Positions 25,236 to 33,213 of a DNA stretch of 37,525 nt are shown piece after piece. Origin of the DNA: a virus; the IMG/VR virus record IMGVR_UViG_3300042991_000896, positions 1 through 37,525 of that record; one strand, written 5' to 3'. Both the position numbers and the translations under genes were made by a program. Position 1 is the first letter of the stretch; each line of letters opens with the position of its first letter. The notes beneath the pieces are model-generated. The model made no database searches. It saw nothing but the letters and a program-made list of their open reading frames with translations, and had not been told where the DNA came from.

Positions 25236-25852
25236 TGGAAATTGACAATATAACATATGGTGTTAAAGAAATCAATCACTATAAAACTCAAAACGTAAAA
25301 AACCAAATTGTCTTAGCTACGAGTTTAAGAAAGGATAGTTATCACATTACCAGACTTCAACACAAAGAATTTGGTAAAACAAAAGGGTGGAATACATTCA
25401 CAATATCACGAGACGGAACAATATATCAGCACTATAACCACAAATTCCACAGTGATTTTCTTGGCATAAAAGAAGCGGATAAACAGTCTGTTTCAATTGT
25501 TTTGGAGAACATGGGTTCGCTATTCGAAACATCAACCGGAAAGCACATAAATTGGCTTAATGAGGTTTGTGATGAAGAACACATTATAACCAAAAACTGG
25601 TTCGGATATAATTATTGGGAAAATTTGGGGGATGAACAAATATCAAGCACTGTTAATCTCTGTAAACAACTTTGTGAACAATTTAACATACCAACCATTT
25701 GTATTGATTTTCACCATTACCATAAAGATATTGTAAAATTTAGGGGAATTGTGTTTAGAAGTAATTACATTCGGGATAGTAGCGATATTAATCCATTGTT
25801 TGATATTGAGAAATTTAATGCCATGCTAAAAGGCAAAATCGATAGTGAGTAA
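25235..25852 (+). CDS. N-acetylmuramoyl-L-alanine amidase-like protein, active site degenerate
   Basis: 205 aa with the amidase_2/PGRP layout: 'NQIVLATS', 'FTISRDGTIYQHYNHKFHSD', 'SVSIVLENMGSL', and a C-terminal 'GIVFRSNYIRDSSDINPLFD'. Compared with the intact amidase at 32016-32771, the three probable zinc ligands are gone: first His of LHHT becomes Ala28, the His of THVSF becomes Arg, and the Cys ten residues later becomes Ile; the DGtIyQ strand and sIxIexxN strand are kept. The fold is therefore probably retained without hydrolase activity, leaving a peptidoglycan-binding or structural role. ATG overlaps the deaminase stop by one base. Confidence 0.65.
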   Translation: MEIDNITYGVKEINHYKTQNVKNQIVLATSLRKDSYHITRLQHKEFGKTKGWNTFTISRDGTIYQHYNHKFHSDFLGIKEADKQSVSIVLENMGSLFETSTGKHINWLNEVCDEEHIITKNWFGYNYWENLGDEQISSTVNLCKQLCEQFNIPTICIDFHHYHKDIVKFRGIVFRSNYIRDSSDINPLFDIEKFNAMLKGKIDSE

Positions 25853-25860
25853 GTATTTAT
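25853..25860 (+). promoter_or_regulatory. GTATTTAT motif overlapping a start codon
   Basis: GTATTTAT whose last two bases are the A and T of ATG 25859. A transcript starting about 10 nt downstream would miss both ATG 25859 and ATG 25865, unlike all other copies. Confidence 0.4.
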
Positions 25861-26446
25861 GAACATGAACAAACTAATTCAAATAATTAATGAAGAAATT
25901 TCGGCAATTCGTAAAAATAAGGGGAGAAAAGCAGATTGGTATGCGTATAGCAATAATGAAACATCAAAAGAAAAGCAAAAAGAACTTCAGATAGTTGATA
26001 CAGATAAACGCAAAGCATGGGAATGGCTTGCAAAATTGCTTGAAAGGGTGATTAATGAAAGGCATGAAATGCTTGATGATGACAACGGGGAAACAAAATT
26101 AACCGAACCTAAAGATTCTGCAACACCAATTAACGAGAATAAAAATAAATCGGACTATTCTCAAACAAAAGAGTCACTTTTGAGGTCGAAATCAATCGAT
26201 GTGGAAATGAAAAAAGAAATTTTGAAATATTTGGGTGGTGGTTCGACATATCACGAGGGTGGTAGGGTAACGGGGTTAATTAAGCCACAAGAATTAAAAG
26301 AAAAATCAAAAAAGACTGATGGCGTTGGATTTGGGGCAGATAAGGATGGCTTTTTCGTATATACACATCGAGCACGTTCGAAATCACATTTAACACCGGA
26401 TAAAATAACTATAAAAGAAATAGATTTTATAGATTCTACTGGATGA
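25859..26446 (+). CDS. Hypothetical protein, 195 aa, conserved C-terminal motif
   Basis: Two in-frame starts (25859, 25865: MNMNKLIQ). The N-terminal part 'KLIQIINEEISAIRK' resembles the short INEEI leader peptides of other proteins in this window (28249). The middle is low-complexity and charged. The C-terminal 45 residues, 'GVGFGADKDGFFVYTHRARS' followed by 'KSHLTPDKITIKEIDFIDSTG', look like a compact conserved domain I have seen in unknown phage proteins. Function unknown. Confidence 0.55.
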   Translation: MNMNKLIQIINEEISAIRKNKGRKADWYAYSNNETSKEKQKELQIVDTDKRKAWEWLAKLLERVINERHEMLDDDNGETKLTEPKDSATPINENKNKSDYSQTKESLLRSKSIDVEMKKEILKYLGGGSTYHEGGRVTGLIKPQELKEKSKKTDGVGFGADKDGFFVYTHRARSKSHLTPDKITIKEIDFIDSTG

Positions 26447-26454
26447 TTTAAATA

Positions 26455-26462
26455 GTATTTAT
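26455..26462 (+). promoter_or_regulatory. GTATTTAT late-promoter-like motif (171-aa gene)
   Basis: GTATTTAT followed by A, 14 nt before ATG 26477 and 8 nt after the previous stop. Confidence 0.65.
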
Positions 26463-26476
26463 ATAAAATTAAAATT

Positions 26477-26992
26477 ATGAACAACAAAAGTATAAATAGT
26501 CAGACTACTCCAAATCAGATGCGAATGTTAATGAAACGTATACGTACTGGTAATTTCATGGAAGAATCAAAAGGAACTTCACATACCGATAAGAATGAAA
26601 CGATAAAATATGAATTAAACATGTATGATATGTTGAAAATAACACGTAAATTAAATGAGCAAATCGAAGAAAAAATAGAAAACAAAAAAAACGTATATGA
26701 CCAAGGTATTGAAGAAGAAAAATTCAGAAACTTCTTCAATAGCATGAATGTAAACATCAAGTTTCAAGATTTAGAAGTATATAATAATTTGGTTTTCTGG
26801 GGCGGTACAATTGACGGAATAATTCAGTTTGTTTATAAGGTAACACCTGACGAGGTAACAAGCGGTGTTGAGTTTAATTATTTGGAAGATTTTTCACCAG
26901 ACAATCCACAAAATGAAGAAATTGTAACAAGGGTAGAATCGTATTACGACACATTTTACAAATATTGGAGAGATAATGTCTTAGAACAATAA
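26477..26992 (+). CDS. Hypothetical protein, 171 aa
   Basis: Begins with a disordered Asn/Ser/Thr segment then 'QMRMLMKRIRTGNF', followed by a helical region ('YDMLKITRKLNEQIEEKIEN') and a mixed alpha/beta C-terminal domain ('NVNIKFQDLEVYNNLVFWGG', 'IDGIIQFVYKVTPDE', 'RVESYYDTFYKYWRDNVLEQ'). The 'VFWGGTIDGIIQFVY' strand pair suggests a small folded domain. Flanked by its own motif and a terminator, so it is a single-gene unit. No family recognised. Confidence 0.6.
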   Translation: MNNKSINSQTTPNQMRMLMKRIRTGNFMEESKGTSHTDKNETIKYELNMYDMLKITRKLNEQIEEKIENKKNVYDQGIEEEKFRNFFNSMNVNIKFQDLEVYNNLVFWGGTIDGIIQFVYKVTPDEVTSGVEFNYLEDFSPDNPQNEEIVTRVESYYDTFYKYWRDNVLEQ

Positions 26993-27001
26993 AAAAGATT
27001 G

Positions 27002-27031
27002 AAACCTGACAGAAAATGTCAGGTTTTTTTA
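27002..27031 (+). terminator. Rho-independent terminator
   Basis: Perfect 10-bp stem AAACCTGACA/TGTCAGGTTT, loop GAAAA, then a T run. Closes the single-gene unit at 26477. Confidence 0.92.
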
Positions 27032-27066
27032 TTTTAGTGTATGAGGCCCTTTTGCTTTATTTTTTA

Positions 27067-27074
27067 GTATTTAT
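27067..27074 (+). promoter_or_regulatory. GTATTTAT late-promoter-like motif (spanin-like gene)
   Basis: GTATTTAT followed by T, 17 nt before ATG 27092, after a terminator. Confidence 0.7.
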
Positions 27075-27091
27075 TATAAAAAATTATAATT

Positions 27092-27910
27092 ATGAAAAGT
27101 ATTTGGAGTAAATTGTTGGAATTAATTAAGGGCAATAAAGTTACAACATTTGTAATTGCACTTATATTGATTTTATTAGGAATTGTCTATTTTCAGAATC
27201 AGAGAATTTCACATTGGAAAGATAAGTATCAAACAGAGGTTAAATTAAAGGATGCCTTAATTGATAGTGTGAAGTATTATCAGAATGCGAGAAAAGAATG
27301 GGTTGCCGAAAAGCTCACAATTCAAGAAACCATTAAGAACCTTGAAAAGATGTACGGTCAATTAAGTGATTCACAAAAAGAATTGATTGCCAGAATTAAG
27401 GAGCTAAACAAGAAGAACGAAGTTATTGCTGCTGCATTGATTACAACAGAAACCAAAATTGATTCTTTACTTATAATAGCAGGAAAAGATGGAAACGAAG
27501 TGACTGTTGATACAACAAAGAAAATGATTAATTTCAATAATTTAGCTGCAAAAGATACTTCCTTTGTTTTTGATATTGATGTGAATAGCGTGCTTCCAGC
27601 ACATTTGGATATTAAGCCGACTATGTTATTCAAATCAATTGAAATACCCAATAAACAATTTGCAACATTTCAATGGAAGAATGATAAGAAAAAGGGTTAT
27701 CCTATTTCATTCAGCATTAGTAATTCGAATAAATATGTTAAGGTTGTTGGTCTTGAAAGCTATGCTATTCCACCGCTCGATAAATTGAAAATCAATCCAA
27801 CTGGTTGGCAAAAAGTGGGAAACTTTTTCATAAAAAATGGTAGAACTGTACTATATGTCGGGGTAGGTGCTGCTGCCGGAGCAGGTGCGGTTTATTTGAT
27901 GACGAAGTAA
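27092..27910 (+). CDS. Membrane-anchored coiled-coil protein, i-spanin-like layout, 272 aa
   Basis: An N-terminal transmembrane helix (about 17-34, 'TTFVIALILILLGIVYF') is followed by a coiled coil (about 40-125, 'KNLEKMYGQLSDSQKELIAR'), a beta-rich domain (about 150-240) and a hydrophobic Gly/Ala C-terminus ('TVLYVGVGAAAGAGAVYLMT'). N-in/C-out topology with a periplasmic coiled coil is the plan of inner-membrane spanins and of unknown Bacteroidota-phage anchored proteins. The extra C-terminal hydrophobic segment could insert in a second membrane, giving a one-protein bridge (u-spanin-like). Function is inferred from layout only; nearby lysis-type genes (31523, 32016) lend weak support. Confidence 0.55.
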   Translation: MKSIWSKLLELIKGNKVTTFVIALILILLGIVYFQNQRISHWKDKYQTEVKLKDALIDSVKYYQNARKEWVAEKLTIQETIKNLEKMYGQLSDSQKELIARIKELNKKNEVIAAALITTETKIDSLLIIAGKDGNEVTVDTTKKMINFNNLAAKDTSFVFDIDVNSVLPAHLDIKPTMLFKSIEIPNKQFATFQWKNDKKKGYPISFSISNSNKYVKVVGLESYAIPPLDKLKINPTGWQKVGNFFIKNGRTVLYVGVGAAAGAGAVYLMTK

Positions 27911-27949
27911 TATACCCCGTGAAGTGGGGGACATTTTAGTTTGTTTCAA

Positions 27950-27986
27950 AGGACGCACGTTTGAATAAGATGTGCGTTCCTTTTTA
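27950..27986 (+). terminator. Rho-independent terminator with bulge
   Basis: GGACGCAC pairs with GTGCGTTCC (one bulged base), loop of 13 nt, then TTTTT. A smaller CCCC/GGGG hairpin sits upstream at 27914-27929. The 132-nt gap holds nothing else that I can see except the promoter motif at 28015. Confidence 0.75.
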
Positions 27987-28014
27987 TTTAATGTCATTTT
28001 TTTAAGTTATTTAA

Positions 28015-28022
28015 GTATTTAT
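28015..28022 (+). promoter_or_regulatory. GTATTTAT late-promoter-like motif (28043 operon)
   Basis: GTATTTAT followed by A, 20 nt before ATG 28043, downstream of a terminator. Drives the 68-aa, 1094-aa and holin-like genes. Confidence 0.7.
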
Positions 28023-28042
28023 AAACAACAGATAAACATAAC

Positions 28043-28249
28043 ATGAATACAAACGATATTAAAGGGATTGTTAAGGATGAAATCAATAAGTTCGTTGACG
28101 ATTCTTTGGATAAAGAAATGAAGAAAGTGCTTCGTAATTCAAATAGTCAATCACGTGATGAATTGATTAGTACGATTAAGAATGCGATGGAAGCAGTTTA
28201 TAAAGTGTTGTGGCAGAAAAGAGATTTTTGGAAAACTGATATTAAGTAA
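28043..28249 (+). CDS. Hypothetical small helical protein, 68 aa
   Basis: All-helical charged protein (KGIVKDEINKFVDDSLDKEM, then 'MEAVYKVLWQKRDFWKTDIK'). The aromatic-rich C-terminus looks conserved among unknown proteins of large phages. Its TAA shares a base with the ATG of the 1094-aa gene, indicating coupled translation; it may assist that protein's assembly. No known domain. Confidence 0.6.
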   Translation: MNTNDIKGIVKDEINKFVDDSLDKEMKKVLRNSNSQSRDELISTIKNAMEAVYKVLWQKRDFWKTDIK

Positions 28250-31200
28250 TGAAAAAAATTAACGAAGAAATATTCAAACCAACATTAAAAAAGCCTGTGA
28301 ATAAACAATCACAGAACTTTGAAAAAACTTTTAAAAAGACTATGACTCAATTTAATCCCACAATGAAGTTAAATGAGACTGACGGGTTATTAACCGAAAA
28401 AGAACAGTCTTTAAAGAAGAAGATTTTCAGTCTTTCTAAAATGGAAGCGTTGGTGTTTTCTGACCCGAAATTATCTGCAGTCTATGAAGAAATGGCAGAG
28501 AATGGTGAAGAAAAATATGGTTATCATTACAATGAAACCATCATGAATATGATTTTCAATGATTACGTTCTTAACAGTCCAAAATATTTACAAAAATATA
28601 AAATGGCAATTCCAAAGGAAAAGAAAAGGAGAGACCAAAGTGGAATTAATCAATTAAAGAAAGCTGGTGAAGAAAAAATGGCACAAAGTGGTTTACCTAA
28701 AGCCGATGAAAAGAAACCTGAAAAAGATTTAGCACCATCTGGCTTACCAAAACCGGATGTTGTTGAAGCTGGTGAACCCTTAACAAAGGTACAGTTCTTG
28801 GTTAATGAAAGAGACCCTGAAAATCCAAATGTGTTCGCATATTTTCCAGAAGAAAATTACGATGTGGCTGGCAAATATAAAACAGGTTATTCACATATAG
28901 GACAACACTCTGCTGTTGACCCACAATATGCTGCAGAAAGCAGACCTGCAACACCAGAAGAATACACCGACCTTAAAGCAGAACTTGAAGGCGTTGGTTA
29001 TAATCTTGAAGTACTCAATCAAACCAATGAAACTACTGGTTCTGGAAGTTCAGGTGCTTATGTAGGTGCTGCAGCTTGGAAAAAGAATGGCGGTGATTTA
29101 GCTGAAACCACATCTGCAAGTAGTGCTGGTGGTGCTGCTGGTTATGTTGGATATGCAGGTCCTGCTGCTTGGGGTAGCGGTGACTTGATGAAAGCTGGTG
29201 GCAAATCAAAAGTAATGCGTAAACCAATGATTCCGGGTGGTACTTTCATTCAGGAAAGCAATTATTTGATTGATTCAAGTGGATTTGAGAAATTCATTGA
29301 AATGCTTAATGAAGATATTGATTTATCGTATCAAACAGAATTAGGAAAAGAATATAAACAAACACATACTGGCAGTAATCATGGTTTAGGTGTAAGAGAA
29401 TTACCAACATCACCCAGACGTGATGCTTTAAAATCAGATATAGATGCCAATACTGAATTATATGTTGGTCAGGATGTTGATAGGATGCCGAACAAAGACG
29501 TTGATATATTGCATGTTGATATGACAACACCAAATTCAATGTTCCCAGACCCTAAAAACCCTGTTTTACGAAACGATGGTATAGCTGGTGATGTTAAGGA
29601 ACAGACTGTGGATAGAGCAAGTGCAAACAATAAAATTATTGATAAAACCGCTGCATTCACAAGTGATGTGGTAAAAAATTGGAGCAATAAAGATGCACAA
29701 ATTGAATTAAATACAATAAATAGTAGGAAAATGGATACGCCGAATTTAAACGAAAAGTCGAAATCAAAATCACAACAGCGTTTCATGGGTATGGTTCATG
29801 CAACACATAAAGGTGAACTAAGTCCTGATGAAGTTGGTGGTGATGTTGCAAAGGCAGCAGCTTCAATGACAAAAAAAGATGTAGAAGATTTTGCAACAAC
29901 AAAACATAAAGGTTTGCCAGAAAAAATTGACGAAGAATATCGTGTTTCAAATCCACAACCATTAAAACAAGTTGGTTGGTTGCCAATAAGAACCTATAAA
30001 ACAGGCGGTGCTGCAGTTTTCGAAAATGATGATTATGGAAAAACACAGGGTGCATCATATATCGTTGGTTCACCATACGAAATGGAATATGTGGTAAAAC
30101 CATATAAATTGGGTGATAATGAAAATAATTATTTGATACAACAAAATCCAAAATTTTGGATAAGACATATCAAAATTGATGACAATACCAATAAAATATA
30201 CTATTTAGATGATGATGGTAAGTATAAATTTTTTGCCAATAATCAGGGTATTGAAATAAATCCCAATAAAAATTGGAGTCATAATATTGACACCGAAAGA
30301 TTTTTACAAAAAATTGAAGATATGAAAAAACAAGGGGCAACATTTAAATTAGATGATTCTGACGTTAACGAAGATACACAAACTATGATACAAAATAACG
30401 GAACATCGATGTCTAACAAGGCAACCCCTGCTGGCGACCAGAGCAGCAACATGGATACAGGCGCAAGGTCAAGTGGTGGAATGAGCGAAGCTTTAGAATT
30501 AGAGTCTGCCAATAAATTATTAGAAGAATTAAATAACGAATTGGAAGCATTTTCAATTCATCAAAATAAATTAAAGAAAATGAGTGAAGATAGAAAACCA
30601 TCGTCATTGGTTATGAAAGACCGTCTTGGCAATGACAATGAAAAGAATTTCAAAAGCGATTTGCAACAAAGCGGTACTAAAGAAATTATTGATGTTGAAA
30701 AAGAACTTCAATACAAAGACCAGCAAACTAATATTGGTGATGACCCACAAAAATTAGCTCAAGATATTGAGAAAGCTGAAATCAAAGCAACAGATGCTAA
30801 AGGCGAAGAACATTTGAAAAATGTTGGCGATTCACCAAATGATAAGGGCGATGAAATCCCTAAACGTAATTTAAAGGACGAAGAACAGCACGAAGTTGAC
30901 ATGTATCGTAATGGACAGCATAGCTGGGTTTATGACAACGAACCTGACAAACGTTTTGAAGACCGTATGAGGGCTGATATGGGTGATGACATCTATAAGA
31001 TAAGACAGGAACAAATGAAATTCCGTGCCAAAGCACCTATGTATAATAAGGATACACAGCCAGTTGGAGATGGTATTGATAAGGTTCAATTTGATAAAGA
31101 AAAATCAGGTTGGAATGATAGGGAAGGACTTATGGAAACTATGGTTACAGGCAGGTTTGTTGATGCTCTTGGCAAAAAATTCATTATGGATTTCAGGTTA

Positions 31201-31533
31201 AATGAAGCGAAAGTTGTTAAAGAATCGAAAGAAGTTGAAAGCATGTTCGAATTAGATTTTACCGGATTCGGCAACAAATATGTAAACAGAACACAGGATA
31301 ATAAGGTGATTGTTAATGAAACAGTTGAAAACGTATTATCTGAAAGTAAATATTTTACCGATGGTAAAAGCATATTTGTTATGAAAAATCCTGTTCAAAA
31401 AATAAATGAAAGCGAACAGAAGGTTCAAAAACCAGTGGTAAATGAACAAGTCAATAAAATGAAACACTTACTTGGCTACAAACCTAATCAGTTTGTTGAT
31501 ACTAAAAATGTGAGAAAAAACCGTGGATTTTAA
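28249..31533 (+). CDS. Large virion-type protein with DUF3008-like segment, 1094 aa
   Basis: Mostly low-complexity, hydrophilic and apparently modular. It begins with 'MKKINEEIF', has two 'SGLPK' repeats in residues 145-170, a Gly/Ala/Ser segment (about 265-310) followed by 'KPMIPGGTFIQESNYLIDSS', and at about 503-560 a DUF3008-like block ('SQQRFMGMVHATHKGELSPD', 'TKKDVEDFATTKHKGLPEK'). A folded region (about 565-690), more disordered acidic sequence, and a C-terminal 'MKHLLGYKPNQFVDTKNVRK' follow. Such mosaics occur as scaffolding or internal head proteins of large phages, but that is only a suggestion. The stop overlaps the next gene by 11 nt. Confidence 0.6.
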   Translation: MKKINEEIFKPTLKKPVNKQSQNFEKTFKKTMTQFNPTMKLNETDGLLTEKEQSLKKKIFSLSKMEALVFSDPKLSAVYEEMAENGEEKYGYHYNETIMNMIFNDYVLNSPKYLQKYKMAIPKEKKRRDQSGINQLKKAGEEKMAQSGLPKADEKKPEKDLAPSGLPKPDVVEAGEPLTKVQFLVNERDPENPNVFAYFPEENYDVAGKYKTGYSHIGQHSAVDPQYAAESRPATPEEYTDLKAELEGVGYNLEVLNQTNETTGSGSSGAYVGAAAWKKNGGDLAETTSASSAGGAAGYVGYAGPAAWGSGDLMKAGGKSKVMRKPMIPGGTFIQESNYLIDSSGFEKFIEMLNEDIDLSYQTELGKEYKQTHTGSNHGLGVRELPTSPRRDALKSDIDANTELYVGQDVDRMPNKDVDILHVDMTTPNSMFPDPKNPVLRNDGIAGDVKEQTVDRASANNKIIDKTAAFTSDVVKNWSNKDAQIELNTINSRKMDTPNLNEKSKSKSQQRFMGMVHATHKGELSPDEVGGDVAKAAASMTKKDVEDFATTKHKGLPEKIDEEYRVSNPQPLKQVGWLPIRTYKTGGAAVFENDDYGKTQGASYIVGSPYEMEYVVKPYKLGDNENNYLIQQNPKFWIRHIKIDDNTNKIYYLDDDGKYKFFANNQGIEINPNKNWSHNIDTERFLQKIEDMKKQGATFKLDDSDVNEDTQTMIQNNGTSMSNKATPAGDQSSNMDTGARSSGGMSEALELESANKLLEELNNELEAFSIHQNKLKKMSEDRKPSSLVMKDRLGNDNEKNFKSDLQQSGTKEIIDVEKELQYKDQQTNIGDDPQKLAQDIEKAEIKATDAKGEEHLKNVGDSPNDKGDEIPKRNLKDEEQHEVDMYRNGQHSWVYDNEPDKRFEDRMRADMGDDIYKIRQEQMKFRAKAPMYNKDTQPVGDGIDKVQFDKEKSGWNDREGLMETMVTGRFVDALGKKFIMDFRLNEAKVVKESKEVESMFELDFTGFGNKYVNRTQDNKVIVNETVENVLSESKYFTDGKSIFVMKNPVQKINESEQKVQKPVVNEQVNKMKHLLGYKPNQFVDTKNVRKNRGF

Positions 31534-31918
31534 TAAAGTATTTCACAAAGCAACTGAAAGCATAACCGAAGAACAGTTTTGGGAAGCTTATAATAAGTTT
31601 CAGCCAAATGGTTGGACTAAGTTTATCTTCAAATATTTTCCGAAAGAAACGAAACGTGAAGATAGGTGGTTGAAAAACATATTCATTGGTGTTGAATTAG
31701 TGTTGTTTCTTACAGGTATGCTTGGAACAATATTGGAATGGAGCAAAATGGCAATAGGAATACCAACAATCACATTTGGAATACTATTAACCATACTTGT
31801 ATTAGGTGGATTTGTTGCGGTGTTCATGAATAATTTCAGAATCGGCAAAATCAGGAAAGAACTTGGTGGTATATCAAAAACTGAATACAATAGATTGGTA
31901 GAATTGTATTCCGAATAA
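31523..31918 (+). CDS. Two-TM membrane protein, holin candidate, 131 aa
   Basis: Starts within the end of the 1094-aa gene (11-nt overlap). Two hydrophobic segments at about 52-72 ('NIFIGVELVLFLTGMLGTIL') and 78-102 ('IGIPTITFGILLTILVLGGF') follow a charged amphipathic N-terminus and precede a basic tail ('NNFRIGKIRKELGG'). Two-TM topology, small size and position directly upstream of an intact amidase gene fit a class II holin. Membrane protein is certain; holin is an inference from context. Ends at a strong terminator. Confidence 0.6.
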   Translation: MDFNKVFHKATESITEEQFWEAYNKFQPNGWTKFIFKYFPKETKREDRWLKNIFIGVELVLFLTGMLGTILEWSKMAIGIPTITFGILLTILVLGGFVAVFMNNFRIGKIRKELGGISKTEYNRLVELYSE

Positions 31919-31941
31919 GAAAAATTTTACTTATATTTGTG

Positions 31942-31978
31942 GGGTGTTAATTCAATTAGCACCCCATTTTTATTTTAT
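31942..31978 (+). terminator. Rho-independent terminator
   Basis: Ten-base stem GGGGTGTTAA/TTAGCACCCC (one G-U), loop TTCAA, then a T-rich tail. Separates the holin-like gene from the amidase. Confidence 0.9.
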
Positions 31979-31991
31979 AATTAAGAGCAAA

Positions 31992-31999
31992 GTATTTAT
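31992..31999 (+). promoter_or_regulatory. GTATTTAT late-promoter-like motif (amidase)
   Basis: GTATTTAT followed by G, 16 nt before ATG 32016, directly after a terminator. Confidence 0.7.
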
Positions 32000-32015
32000 G
32001 TGAAAATAGATTAAC

Positions 32016-32771
32016 ATGATTAGTTTTAATAAATTATCGTTTGGCTTATTAATGGATACATTAAAACAAGCCGAAAATCAAAAGAACGGTGAAGTTGTTG
32101 AACTCCTTAAATTAAATTTAAGCGAAATTATTCAAGTTGACTTCCCAGATGACCAGTATTTTAGAGAACAAACCGATAAAAAACAAATAGTTTTGCATCA
32201 TACAGTTTCTGGTCAAGGCGTTGACGGTGATATTTCTTGGTGGAGACAAACTGCTGAAAGAATCGGTACTGCAATTATTGTCGGTTGGGACGGTAAGATA
32301 TATCAATGTTTTTCAACAAAATATTGGGCACATCACATTGGTTCAAAAGCAGCTAACAACAAAGCATTGAACATGGCATCTATTGGTATTGAAATTGATG
32401 CTTGGGGTGGTTTAATGCGATACAATAGACAATGGTATCCGGCAAAGTGGGATGAAACATTAAAACAAAATGTTCCAAATCTTACCGTTCGTCCAATACA
32501 AAATGTTCAAACATATCCAGATGGATTCAAGGGATTTTTTGGCTTTGAGAAATACACCGATGCTCAAATTGAGGCAGTGAGAAAACTTTTGGTGTTTTGG
32601 AACGAAAGATTTGGTATTCCACTTACATATAACGAAGATATGTGGGCAGTATCAAACAAAGCAATGAGCGGTACACCGGGAGTTTGGACACACGTTAGTT
32701 TCAGGGAAGATAAAAGTGATTGTTATCCTGACGATAGATTGATTACTATGCTCAAATCATTAACCAAATAA
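32016..32771 (+). CDS. N-acetylmuramoyl-L-alanine amidase (endolysin candidate), motifs intact
   Basis: 251 aa. After about 45 N-terminal helical residues comes an amidase_2 domain: 'QIVLHHTVSG' (His61, His62), 'IIVGWDGKIYQCF', 'YWAHHIGS' (His106, His107), 'ASIGIEIDAWGG', and 'WTHVSFREDKSDCYPD' with His226 and Cys236 ten residues later, the spacing of the His-Asp pair in AmpD. It would cleave the MurNAc-L-Ala bond of peptidoglycan in lysis. There is no signal peptide, so it needs a holin; the two-TM gene upstream is a candidate. Cell-wall binding domain not evident. It has its own late-type promoter and is paralogous to the degenerate protein at 25235. Confidence 0.82.
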   Translation: MISFNKLSFGLLMDTLKQAENQKNGEVVELLKLNLSEIIQVDFPDDQYFREQTDKKQIVLHHTVSGQGVDGDISWWRQTAERIGTAIIVGWDGKIYQCFSTKYWAHHIGSKAANNKALNMASIGIEIDAWGGLMRYNRQWYPAKWDETLKQNVPNLTVRPIQNVQTYPDGFKGFFGFEKYTDAQIEAVRKLLVFWNERFGIPLTYNEDMWAVSNKAMSGTPGVWTHVSFREDKSDCYPDDRLITMLKSLTK

Positions 32772-32772
32772 A

Positions 32773-33207
32773 ATGGGGAGCACAGGGCAAAAATATATAA
32801 TAGTTAAGGACAGGGTGGAAGTATATAAAGATTTTGCATTAAATCTGTTATATTACATACATCATTATTATATTGATAAAGAAAGTCTTAGCCAAGACGA
32901 AGATATTTCCAATCATTATTCATGGTGTTTTAAAAAGGTTTGTGATGAATTTTTGAAAGAAGGAATTGATTTTACGAAAAATGATGTTTTAAAGCAATAT
33001 TTTTATAACTATTACTATCATCAATTTTATAACATAAAAAATGGCGTGTACCAAGACACTTCGTTAGAATATTACGAAAAATTTTGGAGAAACATATTTG
33101 AAATCGACAAGCAAAAGAATAAAAACATTATAAATGTACTTATCGAAATTTATAATGTCTTCGATACATCTATCAATCAGGAGAAAAATATTTTAGATAT
33201 CGTGTAA
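32773..33207 (+). CDS. Hypothetical protein, 144 aa, Tyr-rich
   Basis: ATG 32773 is one base after the amidase stop. Helical with many aromatic residues: 'NLLYYIHHYYIDKESLSQDE', 'HYSWCFKKVCDEFLKEGIDF', 'YFYNYYYHQFYNIKNGVYQD'. The layout (YYIDKESLSxDEDI then HYxWCFxKVCDEF) looks like a conserved unknown family of large phages. No catalytic motif recognised. Co-transcribed with the amidase. Confidence 0.6.
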   Translation: MGSTGQKYIIVKDRVEVYKDFALNLLYYIHHYYIDKESLSQDEDISNHYSWCFKKVCDEFLKEGIDFTKNDVLKQYFYNYYYHQFYNIKNGVYQDTSLEYYEKFWRNIFEIDKQKNKNIINVLIEIYNVFDTSINQEKNILDIV

Positions 33208-33213
33208 AAATCC

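Noticed and set aside
27911-28042. Possible small RNA in the 132-nt gap
   Set aside because: Contains two hairpins, but one is an ordinary terminator and no promoter lies upstream of them.
31933-31940. TATATTTG just before the 31942 terminator
   Set aside because: Matches a -7 element, but no TTG lies 17-23 nt upstream and a transcript would begin inside the terminator hairpin. Probably chance in AT-rich DNA.
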